This document shows positions 1 to 7,255 of a stretch of 23,509 nt of DNA, piece after piece. How positions within the stretch are numbered: position 1 is the first letter of the stretch; each line of letters begins with the position of its first letter. The DNA comes from DATJLY01 sp035604195. GTDB taxonomy: Bacteria > Pseudomonadota > Alphaproteobacteria > ATCC43930 > CGMCC-115725. The notes beneath the pieces were generated by a model. The model made no database searches, was not told where the DNA came from, and saw only the letters and a program-made list of their open reading frames with translations. The stretch lies in NCBI GenBank assembly GCA_035604195.1, contig DATNIY010000118.1, positions 1 through 23,509 on the forward strand, given 5' to 3'. The position numbers were made by a program, and so were the translations under genes.

Positions 1-971
1 ACGCTGGCGCGGCCGCTCTCCATGGGCTGGCGCAGCGCCTCGAGCGTGGCGCGCTGGAACTCCGGCAGCTCGTCCAGGAAAAGGACGCCCAGATGCGCGA
101 GCGACACCTCGCCCGGCCGTCCGCGCAGGCCGCCGCCTACCAGCGCCGGCAGCGAGGCCGAATGATGCGGATCGCGGAACGGCCGCTGGCGCATGAGCTT
201 GCCGTCCCTGAGCAGCCCTGCCACCGAATGGATCATGCTGACCTCGAGCGCCTCGGCCGGATCGAGCGGCGGCAACAGGCCGGGAAGCCGCGCCGCCAAC
301 ATTGACTTGCCGGCGCCGGGCGGGCCGATCATCAGGAGATTGTGGCCGCCGGCGGCGGCAACTTCGAGCGCGCGCTTGGCCGTCTCCTGGCCCTTGATGT
401 CGCGGAGATCGAGCGACGAGGATTGCGCCTCGGCGATCTTGGGCTCGGGCGGCGACAGCACCTGGCTGCCTTTGAAATGATTGATCAGCGCCAGGAGCGA
501 GGGCGCCGCCAGGACTTCGATCCCGCTCGCCCAGGCCGCCTCGCCGCCGCAAGCCGCCGGGCAGATGAGGCCGCGCTCGAGCGCCGCCGCGGCGAGCGCC
601 GCCGGCAGCACGCCCGCCACCGGCAAGAGCGAGCCGTCGAGCGCCAGCTCGCCCAAGGCGACATAGCCCTCGATCTCGTCGGCCGGCAGCACCCCCATGG
701 CCGCCAGCAGCCCCAAGCCGATCGGCAGATCGAAATGGCTGCCCTCTTTCAGAAGATCGGCGGGCGCGAGATTGACGGTGATGCGCTTGGGCGGCAGCGC
801 CAGCCCCATCGAATTCAACGCGGCGCGCACGCGCTCGCGCGATTCGCCCACCGCCTTGTCCGGCAATCCCACGATGGTGAAGGCCGGCAGGCCCGCGGCG
901 ATCGTCACCTGCGCCTCGACCTCGCGCGCCTCGATGCCCTGGAACGCCACCGTGCGAACGCGCGCGACCAC
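1..971 (-). CDS. yifB: YifB/ComM-family Mg-chelatase-like AAA+ ATPase, N-terminal part (cut by window edge)
   Basis: The first 323 residues of a protein that is usually about 500 long; the C-terminus lies beyond base 1. The N-terminus begins VARVRTVAFQGIEA and continues into the N-terminal domain (about 1-160) typical of YifB/ComM. A Walker A motif GPPGAGKS lies near residues 215-222, followed by the family signature FRDPHHSAS and the Walker B stretch LFLDELPEF close to the cut. The family is related to the magnesium-chelatase I subunit. The ComM member is a hexameric helicase that helps branch migration during natural transformation; in other bacteria the role is unclear. The start is GTG: an in-frame TAA lies 24 bases upstream and GGGGAGA sits at ribosome-binding distance. 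It follows the two-module VOC gene on the same strand after 86 bases, so the two may be co-transcribed. Confidence 0.93.
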   Translation of the reverse strand, partial: MVARVRTVAFQGIEAREVEAQVTIAAGLPAFTIVGLPDKAVGESRERVRAALNSMGLALPPKRITVNLAPADLLKEGSHFDLPIGLGLLAAMGVLPADEIEGYVALGELALDGSLLPVAGVLPAALAAAALERGLICPAACGGEAAWASGIEVLAAPSLLALINHFKGSQVLSPPEPKIAEAQSSSLDLRDIKGQETAKRALEVAAAGGHNLLMIGPPGAGKSMLAARLPGLLPPLDPAEALEVSMIHSVAGLLRDGKLMRQRPFRDPHHSASLPALVGGGLRGRPGEVSLAHLGVLFLDELPEFQRATLEALRQPMESGRAS

Positions 972-1057
972 GCTGCTCTCCCCAAGCTCTTACCGGCGGA
1001 ACAAGTCTAGGAGAGCGGCTCCGCCCTCGCCAGCGGCATCTCGGCGGCGGGCACGGC

Positions 1058-2275
1058 TTAAGCCCAGGGACCCAAGAACGGCTCGCCGCGAAAGGTGTCG
1101 GATTGCGCCTCGACGGTGTCGGGCCAGGCCTGGTTGTCGATGCGGCGCCGCTCGGCTGCCGGACGCGGCCGCCCGTCCCAGCCGATCTGCTCCATGGCGA
1201 AATAGAGCTGAATGAGATGGCCGTCGGGATCGACGGCGAAGGCATTGTAGTCCATGCCCGGCAGCAGCTCTTGCGGCAGATGGAGAATGCGCACGCCCTG
1301 CCGCTTGAGGAAGGCGATGGCATCCCGGAGCTGGCGGTAATCGTTGACGCGCACGCCGAAGGAGAGACAGAGCGTGCGATGCGGCAGATCGAGCGCCGCG
1401 GCGAGGCTCGCGGGATAGAGCGCGACCGAATGATGTTCGGTATTGACGCGCAGGAAGACGCAGCGCTGGCCGTGCCACATGACTTCTTCGCTGATCTCGA
1501 AGCCGAGCCGGTCGCGATAGAATTCGACCGCGGCTTCCATGTCGCGCACCAAGAGCCGGACCGGGCCGATGCCGGTGATGCGGAACGGCCGCGCCATCAT
1601 GATGCCGCCGACCTCGTAATCGAACGGCATCGCCTCGCGGTGGCGATGGCCGGCGCTCAGATCAATGCTCGCTTCCGCCGCCTTGTCCACCTCCCGAACC
1701 TCCGGCCCCTGCGGCAGCTCCGCGACTTTATCGAAGCGGCCGTCATACATCGCGCGCGGCTTGCTGCGGCCGTTCCAGCCGATCTGCTCGATGCCGTAGT
1801 AAAGCTCGTTCCGCTCGCCGTCGGGGTCGAACATATAGGTGTGCCAGTTGGAGCCAGGCATGTCGCGGCCGGACCGGTCGATCCGGACCTGGTTGCGCAT
1901 GAGCCATTGGTTGGCCTCGACCACTTCCTTGAGGCTGCCGAGCTGCCAGGTCAGCTGATTGATGGCGATCTCCGGCGGCACCGCGCGGCCCAGCGCGGCG
2001 AAGACCCGGCGCGGAAACAGCACGAAGGCGTGATGGTCGGTGCCGTACCGGGTGAAATAGCCCTTGTGCTGGCGCAGCTCCGCGACTTGCGCATGGCCGG
2101 CGAGACGGTCGGTATAATCGACCTCGTCCGAGATCTGAAAGCCCAGCAAATCGACGTAAAAGCGCCGCGCGGCGGCGGGATCGTCGGTATAAAGCCCGAA
2201 ATGGCCGAGCCGGCGGATTCGGAACGGGCGATCGAGCCACACGCCGCCGACATCGAACCTGCCGTTCGCGCTCAT
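1058..2275 (-). CDS. Two-module VOC (glyoxalase/extradiol dioxygenase fold) protein
   Basis: A 405-residue soluble protein with two vicinal-oxygen-chelate modules, about residues 15-170 and 228-372, that look like an internal duplication: each starts with RPFRI, has LGF-IS-EEV or a close variant, and ends EQIGW followed by N/D-G-R. The arrangement resembles type I extradiol ring-cleavage dioxygenases. Module 1 keeps three plausible metal ligands, H25, H82 (or H81) and E157. Module 2 aligns P238, H281/H282 and Q356 at those places, so it looks metal-dead. Classical two-module extradiol enzymes carry the metal in the C-terminal half, so this is the reverse. The ATG is fixed by AGGAGG seven bases upstream. 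The open frame continues 65 codons further upstream but that part has no ribosome-binding site and no family similarity. Substrate unknown; an aromatic diol oxygenase or an isomerase/lyase of the same fold are both possible. Confidence 0.85.
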   Translation of the reverse strand: MSANGRFDVGGVWLDRPFRIRRLGHFGLYTDDPAAARRFYVDLLGFQISDEVDYTDRLAGHAQVAELRQHKGYFTRYGTDHHAFVLFPRRVFAALGRAVPPEIAINQLTWQLGSLKEVVEANQWLMRNQVRIDRSGRDMPGSNWHTYMFDPDGERNELYYGIEQIGWNGRSKPRAMYDGRFDKVAELPQGPEVREVDKAAEASIDLSAGHRHREAMPFDYEVGGIMMARPFRITGIGPVRLLVRDMEAAVEFYRDRLGFEISEEVMWHGQRCVFLRVNTEHHSVALYPASLAAALDLPHRTLCLSFGVRVNDYRQLRDAIAFLKRQGVRILHLPQELLPGMDYNAFAVDPDGHLIQLYFAMEQIGWDGRPRPAAERRRIDNQAWPDTVEAQSDTFRGEPFLGPWA

Positions 2276-2592
2276 TGCCGCGCCTCCTTCCCGTCCTCCT
2301 GCCAAGGCCAGCCTAAGAACAGCGAAGGCTGCGGTAAAGCCCGGCCCCCGCGCCGCCCGGCGGTCCCGGCCAAGGTCGCGGGGCGAGGTAATTTTGTCCG
2401 ATATTTCCGCGGCTTGGCGGTCGAAGGCAAGGCGCCCTTTGGCCGGCGATATTTTGGCAGCGGGCGGCAAAAACGCCGGACGTTTCCGGGCGGGGTTGAT
2501 TTCATCTGCAACGCGCGCGAAGTTGCGGTGTTCATCCTGGCAGACGTTCCCAGGTTACCCCGACCTTCACCCCGAGAGAGGCAGGCATCGCC
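2276..2592. other. Intergenic region between divergent genes (VOC protein and LTXXQ protein)
   Basis: A 317-base divergent spacer that must hold promoters for both flanking genes. It contains an AT-richer patch around 2386-2412, which on the minus strand gives TTGCCT, 18 bases, AAATAT; this is a poor sigma-70 match and I do not call it. Open frames crossing the spacer have no ribosome-binding site and look like high-GC shadows. No convincing hairpin or operator was seen. Confidence 0.5.
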
Positions 2593-3135
2593 ATGATCTT
2601 CCGTTTCATCCAACGCTCCGCCGGCGTTCTTGCAGCGGCTGCTGCCATCGCAATCGTCCTGATCGGCCCCGAACCCGCGGCCGCCGGCAATCCGCAACTC
2701 GCGCAGGCTCCCGCAGCGCCGAGCGCGGCCCCGCCTGCGAGCGCGCCTGCGGCCCAGCCCGCCGCGCGATCGAAGCGGTCCTCCGCGTCCCCTGAGGCCC
2801 GCGTCGATGCGTTCCTGCAGCGCCTCCACACGCGGCTCCACGTCACCGCGGCACAAGAGCCCCTGTGGAACGCCTATGCCCAAACGGTTCGCGACGACGC
2901 GCAGGCGCGTGAGAGCCGTGATCAGCAGAAGCAGCAGACCGCCGGCACAATGACCGCGGTCGATGACTTGACCATGTATCAGAAGGCGGTCGATACCCAT
3001 GCCGCGAACGTCGACAAGATCGTCCCGGCGTTCGTCGCGCTCTACAACAGCATGTCGGATTCGCAGAAGAGCACCGCCGATGCGATGTTCGGCCACACGC
3101 ATCACCACCGCGCTCCAGCCAAGAAGAGCGGTTGA
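2593..3135 (+). CDS. Exported LTXXQ-motif (CpxP/Spy-like) protein
   Basis: 180 residues. Positions 1-31 form a signal peptide: basic start, a hydrophobic Ala/Ile/Val core and a cleavage region near PAAAG. Residues 32-66 are an Ala/Pro-rich linker. The remainder is a helical domain with VTAAQEPLWNAYA near residues 94-106, a variant of the LTxxQ motif of the CpxP/Spy family (PF07813), and a basic His-rich tail (HTHHH). Members of this family are small periplasmic proteins; Spy is a chaperone and CpxP a regulator of an envelope-stress sensor, but most alphaproteobacterial members are untested. A Glu/Ala/Gln-rich helix in the middle fits the all-helical fold. Upstream GAGAGAGG/AGG gives a modest ribosome-binding site. 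The next gene, also exported, follows on the same strand after 43 bases, so both may answer the same envelope signal. Confidence 0.85.
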   Translation: MIFRFIQRSAGVLAAAAAIAIVLIGPEPAAAGNPQLAQAPAAPSAAPPASAPAAQPAARSKRSSASPEARVDAFLQRLHTRLHVTAAQEPLWNAYAQTVRDDAQARESRDQQKQQTAGTMTAVDDLTMYQKAVDTHAANVDKIVPAFVALYNSMSDSQKSTADAMFGHTHHHRAPAKKSG

Positions 3136-3178
3136 GCGGTCTTCGCGCGCAGGATCCCGTCCGACGACAGGAGGCACA

Positions 3179-3469
3179 ATGACAGACTCAATCCCCGGCG
3201 GCGGCGCTCTCCGCGCCCTGCGCCGCACCGGCATCGCGGCGCTGGCGATCGCCCTCGCGGCAAGCGCGCTCGTCGTTTCCCCGGCGTTCGCCCAGCCGCG
3301 TCGCGATCGCGGTCACGATCGCGGTTATTACGACGAGCATCATCGTTGGCGTCCCCCACCGCCGCCGGTCTATGGCTATGGCTACGCGGCGCCGCCACCG
3401 CCCGTGGTTTATGCGCCGCCGCCGGTGTCGCCGGGGATCAACTTCATCATCCCCTTGCATTTCCGGTGA
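3179..3469 (+). CDS. Small exported Pro/Tyr-rich protein
   Basis: 96 residues, with a start chosen by AGGAGG four bases upstream of the ATG. Residues 1-37 look like a signal peptide: arginines (RALRRTG), a hydrophobic stretch IAALAIALAASALVV and a cut site after AFA. The mature part is short and of biased composition: an Arg/Asp/His segment (RRDRGHDRGYY), then proline runs with YGYGYA and VVYAPPP, ending in a hydrophobic INFIIPLHF tail. Such proteins are common in Alphaproteobacteria and no function is established; the C-terminal hydrophobic end suggests membrane or envelope contact. I recognise no domain. It probably forms an operon with the LTXXQ gene before it, and its 3' end runs into a long inverted repeat at 3474-3527. 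Confidence 0.75.
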   Translation: MTDSIPGGGALRALRRTGIAALAIALAASALVVSPAFAQPRRDRGHDRGYYDEHHRWRPPPPPVYGYGYAAPPPPVVYAPPPVSPGINFIIPLHFR

Positions 3470-3473
3470 GCTT

Positions 3474-3527
3474 CGGCGCTCCGTGGCGCAAGCGGCCCTA
3501 TACGGCCGAGCACGTCACGGAGCGCCG
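3474..3527. terminator. 15-bp inverted repeat between convergent genes, probable bidirectional terminator hairpin
   Basis: The left arm at 3474-3488 (CGGCGCTCCGTGGCG) pairs with the right arm at 3513-3527 (CGTCACGGAGCGCCG); 14 of 15 positions are Watson-Crick and one is G-T. The 24-base interior holds a second stem, CGGCC at 3493-3497 with GGCCG at 3504-3508. It begins five bases after the stop of the Pro/Tyr-rich gene and covers the stop codon (3515-3517) of the convergent DUF2244 gene. No T-run follows on either strand, so it is not a textbook intrinsic terminator; it may instead stabilise 3' ends. Confidence 0.6.
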
Positions 3528-4036
3528 GCGCGGATGAAGTCACGCCAGCGCGCCAGCGCGCCTTGCAGCGTCGCGGCAAAGCGCCGCCGTTCTGCCGGCG
3601 CGAGAAAGGCTCCGACCACCAGCGAGCGGCCGTGCGAGGCGAGCACCAGACGGTTGGTATGCTCGTCGCGCTCCTCGAAGGCGACGCGGAGCCAGAACGG
3701 CTCGAACTCCCAGCGCCACCGCTCGCCGCGCACCGAGACGCGCTCGACCGTCAAGTCGCGCTCGGTGAGACGGACCCATTCGTGCTGGCGCGCGCTGCGG
3801 TAGCTCGCGCGAAAGCCGACATAGACCAAGAGCACGTCGAGGCCGAAGAAGCCGCAGACCGGCCAAGCGCCGTGCAGCACGAAGCCGATGCCCATGAGCA
3901 GGCTGGCGCCGCCGAGAACGGCCATCACCGCCGCGAAGCCCTTGGGCGGCAGGCTGCGGTATGGATGGAGCACGGCGTCGAGGAAGATCCTGGGACCGCT
4001 GCCGGCCGGCGCATCCGTGGTTCCGACGCTCATCAT
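3515..4036 (-). CDS. DUF2244 family membrane protein
   Basis: 173 residues matching the DUF2244 pattern: a short N-terminal tail with FLDAVLHPYRSLPPKGF, two close transmembrane helices (about 33-55 and 57-76) and a soluble C-terminal half with ERVSVRGERWRWEFEPFWLRV and a beta-rich domain. The function of the family is unknown. In many Alphaproteobacteria it neighbours nth or respiratory genes, as it neighbours nth here. Two ATGs stand in tandem at the start; the first is chosen. There is no Shine-Dalgarno sequence, and a candidate promoter (-10 at 4042-4047) would start the transcript at the ATG itself, so translation may be leaderless. The last codons and stop lie inside the long inverted repeat. 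Confidence 0.85.
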   Translation of the reverse strand: MMSVGTTDAPAGSGPRIFLDAVLHPYRSLPPKGFAAVMAVLGGASLLMGIGFVLHGAWPVCGFFGLDVLLVYVGFRASYRSARQHEWVRLTERDLTVERVSVRGERWRWEFEPFWLRVAFEERDEHTNRLVLASHGRSLVVGAFLAPAERRRFAATLQGALARWRDFIRAGAP

Positions 4037-4041
4037 CTGAG

Positions 4042-4069
4042 AATATCCGTGCCGCTTCACCGCCGGCAA
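4042..4069 (-). promoter_or_regulatory. Candidate promoter of the DUF2244 gene (leaderless)
   Basis: On the minus strand TTGCCG (4064-4069) and GATATT (4042-4047) are 16 bases apart; each matches the sigma-70 boxes at four of six positions. The A of the ATG at 4036 is six bases past the -10 box, where transcription would begin. It overlaps the nth promoter on the other strand. Confidence 0.4.
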
Positions 4070-4084
4070 CCCCTTGGCTAGGAT
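4056..4084 (+). promoter_or_regulatory. Candidate promoter of nth (leaderless)
   Basis: TTCACC (4056-4061) and TAGGAT (4079-4084) are separated by exactly 17 bases. The A of the nth ATG at 4091 is the seventh base after the -10 box, the usual distance to the transcription start. No Shine-Dalgarno sequence precedes the ATG, which agrees with a leaderless message. Confidence 0.45.
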
Positions 4085-4090
4085 CGGCGC

Positions 4091-4843
4091 ATGAAACCGA
4101 GCGAGGTCGAACGCTTCTTCGCGCTCCTCGCCAAGGAGCGCCCGGATCCTACGACCGAGCTCGGCTTCATCAATCCCTACACCCTGCTGGTCGCCGTGGT
4201 GCTGTCGGCGCAGGCGACCGATGTCAGCGTCAACAAGGCAACCGAGCCCTTGTTCCGCATCGCCGACACGCCGGAGAAGATGCTGGCATTGGGCGAGGCG
4301 CGGCTCATCGACTGCATCCGGACGATCGGGCTCTTCCGCACCAAGGCCAGGAACGTCATCGCCTTGAGCCGCATTCTGCTCGAGCAGCACAACGGCATGG
4401 TCCCGCCGCTGCGCGAGGCGCTGGAAGCCCTGCCGGGCGTCGGCCGCAAGACCGCCAATGTCGTCCTCAACGTCGCCTTCGGCCAGGCGACGATCGCGGT
4501 GGACACGCATATCTTCCGCGTCGCCAACCGCACCGGGCTGGCGCCCGGCAAGACGCCGCTCGACGTCGAGGCGGGGCTCGAGCGGGTGGTGCCCGAGCGC
4601 TATCGGATGCACTGCCACCACTGGCTCATCCTGCACGGGCGCTATGTCTGCACCGCGCGCAAGCCGCGCTGCGAGAGCTGCGCCGTGCGCGCGCTTTGCG
4701 CCTATCCCGACAAGACCGGGGCGGTCACTGCAGCCCCAGCACGTCCCTCATCCCGTAAAGCCCCGGCGGCTTCCCGACGAGCCAGCAAGCCGCGCGGACC
4801 GCGCCGCGCGCGAAGAGGCGGCGGCTCGCCGCCCGGTGGGTGA
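4091..4843 (+). CDS. nth: Endonuclease III (DNA glycosylase/AP lyase) with an extra C-terminal tail
   Basis: 250 residues. Base-excision repair enzyme that removes oxidised pyrimidines and nicks abasic sites. The helix-hairpin-helix LPGVGRKTA carries the catalytic lysine K120, and VDTH the aspartate D138. The iron-sulfur loop is intact as C187-x6-C194-x2-C197-x5-C203. All these positions carry the same numbers as in E. coli Nth, so the start is secure. E. coli Nth has 211 residues; here about 39 more follow (from residue 212), rich in Ala, Arg, Pro, Ser and Gly, and this whole tail is read from the strand opposite the 3' end of dapB. No ribosome-binding site is visible; see the promoter at 4056-4084. 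It diverges from the DUF2244 gene. Confidence 0.96.
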   Translation: MKPSEVERFFALLAKERPDPTTELGFINPYTLLVAVVLSAQATDVSVNKATEPLFRIADTPEKMLALGEARLIDCIRTIGLFRTKARNVIALSRILLEQHNGMVPPLREALEALPGVGRKTANVVLNVAFGQATIAVDTHIFRVANRTGLAPGKTPLDVEAGLERVVPERYRMHCHHWLILHGRYVCTARKPRCESCAVRALCAYPDKTGAVTAAPARPSSRKAPAASRRASKPRGPRRARRGGGSPPGG

Positions 4844-5534
4844 GTTCGAGCCGCTCGCCGTCGCCTGCGAAAATCACCGTATGGTCGCCGACGACATCGC
4901 CGCCGCGCAAAGTGGCGAAACCGATATCGCCTTTGCGCCGCGCGCCGGTATGGCCATCGCGGACGCGCTGGCTGTGGCGCTCGAGATCGATGCCGCGGCC
5001 CTCTGCCGCCGCTCGGCCGAGCGCCAAGGCGGTGCCCGAGGGCGCGTCGACCTTGTGCCGATGATGCATCTCCAGCACCTCGATGTCGTAATCGGGACCC
5101 AAGCGCTGCGCCACCTCCTTGACCAGGCCAAAAAGCATGGTGACGGCAGGGCTCATGTTGGGCGCCCAGACGATCGGCGCCGTGCGCGCGGCAAGCTCGA
5201 GCGCGCGGCTCGCTTCGGCGTCGAGGCCGGTCGTGCCGATGACCAGCGGCTTGCGCTGGCGCGCCGCCGCCGCGGCATGGGCGACGCTCGCCGCCGGGAC
5301 GGTGAAGTCGATGACGACGTCCGCGGCTTGCAGCAGTGCCGTCAGGTCCGCGCCCGCGGCCATTCCGATGGCGCCGAGCCCGGCCAACTCGCCGAGATCG
5401 CGGCCGAGATCGGGGCTGCCCTTCGCCTCGATGCCACCGGCGATGCGGCAGTTCGGCGTGCCATGCACCTCGGCCAGCAGCATGCGCCCCATGCGCCCGC
5501 CGCAGCCGATGATTCCAATGCCGATCTCCGCCAT
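4725..5534 (-). CDS. dapB: 4-hydroxy-tetrahydrodipicolinate reductase
   Basis: 269 residues, normal length for DapB, which reduces hydroxytetrahydrodipicolinate with NAD(P)H on the lysine/meso-diaminopimelate pathway and so feeds peptidoglycan synthesis. The N-terminal Rossmann motif is GCGGRMG at residues 10-16. The family signature EMHHRHKVDAPSGTA spans about 155-169, with the catalytic histidine H157/H158 and lysine K161. VIDFT and VIGTTG are also typical. The ATG is preceded by GGGAGGAAGGA, a strong ribosome-binding site. Its last 119 bases overlap the convergent nth gene. It is divergent from murJ across a 120-base gap that holds a 6-bp inverted repeat. Confidence 0.97.
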   Translation of the reverse strand: MAEIGIGIIGCGGRMGRMLLAEVHGTPNCRIAGGIEAKGSPDLGRDLGELAGLGAIGMAAGADLTALLQAADVVIDFTVPAASVAHAAAAARQRKPLVIGTTGLDAEASRALELAARTAPIVWAPNMSPAVTMLFGLVKEVAQRLGPDYDIEVLEMHHRHKVDAPSGTALALGRAAAEGRGIDLERHSQRVRDGHTGARRKGDIGFATLRGGDVVGDHTVIFAGDGERLELTHRAASRRLFARGAVRAACWLVGKPPGLYGMRDVLGLQ

Positions 5535-5596
5535 TCCTTCCTCCCGCGCCCGCGCCGCCTGCGTTAGCAGCCGTCGGCGGCGATGACAAGCGCGGC

Positions 5597-5613
5597 CGCA
5601 ACGGCCGGTTGCG
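5597..5613. repeat. Short inverted repeat in the dapB-murJ divergent spacer
   Basis: CGCAAC, five bases, GTTGCG: a perfect 6-bp dyad 42 bases before the murJ start. It could be an operator or a small hairpin. Six-base dyads arise by chance in GC-rich DNA, so the call is weak. Confidence 0.25.
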
Positions 5614-5654
5614 CCCTTCCCTTGCCCGAGCGCTTCCTTTACATCTTCGGGCCC

Positions 5655-7202
5655 ATGGCTCTCTTGCGCTCGGTCGCGACCGTCGGCGGCTACACCATGA
5701 TGAGCCGAATCCTCGGCTTCGTCCGCGATGTGCTGACGGCGGCCCTATTGGGCGCAGGGCCGGTGACCGATGCGTTCTTCGTGGCGCTGAGGCTCCCGAA
5801 TCTCTTCCGCAGCCTGTTTGCCGAAGGCGCCTTCAGCGCCGCCTTCGTTCCGCTCTTCGCGGGCATGGTGGCGAAGGAGGGACGGCCAGCCGCGGGCCGC
5901 TTCGCCGAATCCGCGCTCGCCGTCCTGTTGAGCGCGCTCTTCGTCTTCGTGCTGCTGGGCGAGGCGGCGACGCCGTGGCTGTTGCACGTGCTGGCGCCCG
6001 GCTTCGCGGCGGAGCCGGAGAAATTCGCGCTGACCGTGGCGTTGACGCGTATCACCTTCCCTTATCTGCTGTTCATCTCGCTGGTGGCGCTATTGGGCGG
6101 CGTGCTCAATTCGGTCGAGCGCTTCGCCGCCACCGCGGCGACGCCGGTGCTGCTCAACATTTTTCTCATCGGTGCCCTAACCTTGATGCATCCGCCGAGC
6201 GGCGCCGCACTCGCATGGGCGGTGACGGCGGCGGGATTTGCGCAATTCCTTTGGCTGATGTTTTCGTGCCATGCCGCCGGCCTGACCCTGGCGCTGCCGC
6301 GGCCGCGGCTCTCGCCGGAGGTGAAGCGCCTCATGCGGCTCATGCTGCCAGGCGCCTTCGGCGCCGGCGTGACCCAGCTCAATCTGGTGATCTCGACTGC
6401 GATCGCCTCACTGCTGCCGACGGGCGCGGTCTCCTATCTCTACTACGCCGACCGGCTGAACCAGCTTCCCTTGGGTGTCGTCGGCATCGCCGTCGGCACT
6501 GCGATTCTGCCGCCCTTGTCGCGCCAGGTGCGCCTGGGCGACGAAGCGGGCGCGCGCGACACTCAGAATCGCGGACTCGAGCTCGCCTTCCTGCTGACGC
6601 TGCCGGCGGCGGTGGCGCTGGGCGTGGCCGCGCTGCCCATTCTCGAGGTGTTGTTCCAGCGCGGCGCCTTCGGCCCGGTCGAGGTGCACGCCACCGCCGG
6701 CGCGCTTGCCGCTTATGCGGTGGGGCTTCCCGCCTTCGTGCTGGTCAAGGTGATGGCGCCGGGATTTTTCGCGCGCCACGACACGGCAACCCCGGTCAAG
6801 ATCGCGCTCGGCGCCATGGCGGTGAATGTCGCGCTGACCTTGTCCCTGGGGCTGCTCACGCCGCTCGCTCATGTCGGCATCGCGCTCGCGACCTCGGCGG
6901 CGGGCTGGGTCAATGCGCTGTTGCTCATCTTCCTGCTGCACCGGCGCGGCCATTTCGCGCTCGACCGGCGCGCCAAACGCTCGCTACCGCGCATGCTGGC
7001 GGCCGCCATCGGCATGGGCGCGTTGGTGGTCGTGATCGAAACGCTGGTCCGCCCGGCGCTCGGCGGCGGCCTCGCGCTGCGGCTCTGCGCTCTCGCCGCG
7101 ATCGTCGGCGGCGGGCTTGCCGGCTTTGCCGGGCTCGCGCTCGTCTTGGGCGTCGCCGAATGGCAGGAGGTGAAGCGGCGCTTGCGGCGGCTTGCCGCTT
7201 GA
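5655..7202 (+). CDS. murJ: Lipid II flippase MurJ (MviN family)
   Basis: 515 residues from the chosen ATG. MurJ moves lipid-linked peptidoglycan precursor across the inner membrane. The N-terminus LRSVATVGGYTMMSRILGFVRDV is the classic MviN/MurJ opening, followed by FRSLFAEGAFSAAFVPLF and about 14 hydrophobic helices. The central motif SYLYYADRLNQLPLGVVGIAVGTAILP and the later FQRGAF are equally typical. An ATG 24 codons upstream at 5583 is in frame, but the added residues are not part of the family fold, so 5655 is preferred; neither start has a good ribosome-binding site. trpS follows after 53 bases, an adjacency common in Alphaproteobacteria. Confidence 0.95.
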   Translation: MALLRSVATVGGYTMMSRILGFVRDVLTAALLGAGPVTDAFFVALRLPNLFRSLFAEGAFSAAFVPLFAGMVAKEGRPAAGRFAESALAVLLSALFVFVLLGEAATPWLLHVLAPGFAAEPEKFALTVALTRITFPYLLFISLVALLGGVLNSVERFAATAATPVLLNIFLIGALTLMHPPSGAALAWAVTAAGFAQFLWLMFSCHAAGLTLALPRPRLSPEVKRLMRLMLPGAFGAGVTQLNLVISTAIASLLPTGAVSYLYYADRLNQLPLGVVGIAVGTAILPPLSRQVRLGDEAGARDTQNRGLELAFLLTLPAAVALGVAALPILEVLFQRGAFGPVEVHATAGALAAYAVGLPAFVLVKVMAPGFFARHDTATPVKIALGAMAVNVALTLSLGLLTPLAHVGIALATSAAGWVNALLLIFLLHRRGHFALDRRAKRSLPRMLAAAIGMGALVVVIETLVRPALGGGLALRLCALAAIVGGGLAGFAGLALVLGVAEWQEVKRRLRRLAA

Positions 7203-7255
7203 CCCCTTGAGGACAGGCGGCGATAAGGCGGCCCAAGAACCAGCGGACAGCATCC

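Noticed and set aside
2276..2470. A 65-codon N-terminal extension of the VOC protein
   Set aside because: No ribosome-binding site at its start, no similarity to the VOC fold, and a strong AGGAGG points to the internal ATG.
1103..2596. A 497-codon plus-strand open frame opposite the VOC gene
   Set aside because: Shadow of the minus-strand gene; no domain and no ribosome-binding site.
5583..5654. An upstream ATG adding 24 residues to MurJ
   Set aside because: The extra residues are not hydrophobic and are not found in the family; the canonical opening begins at 5655.
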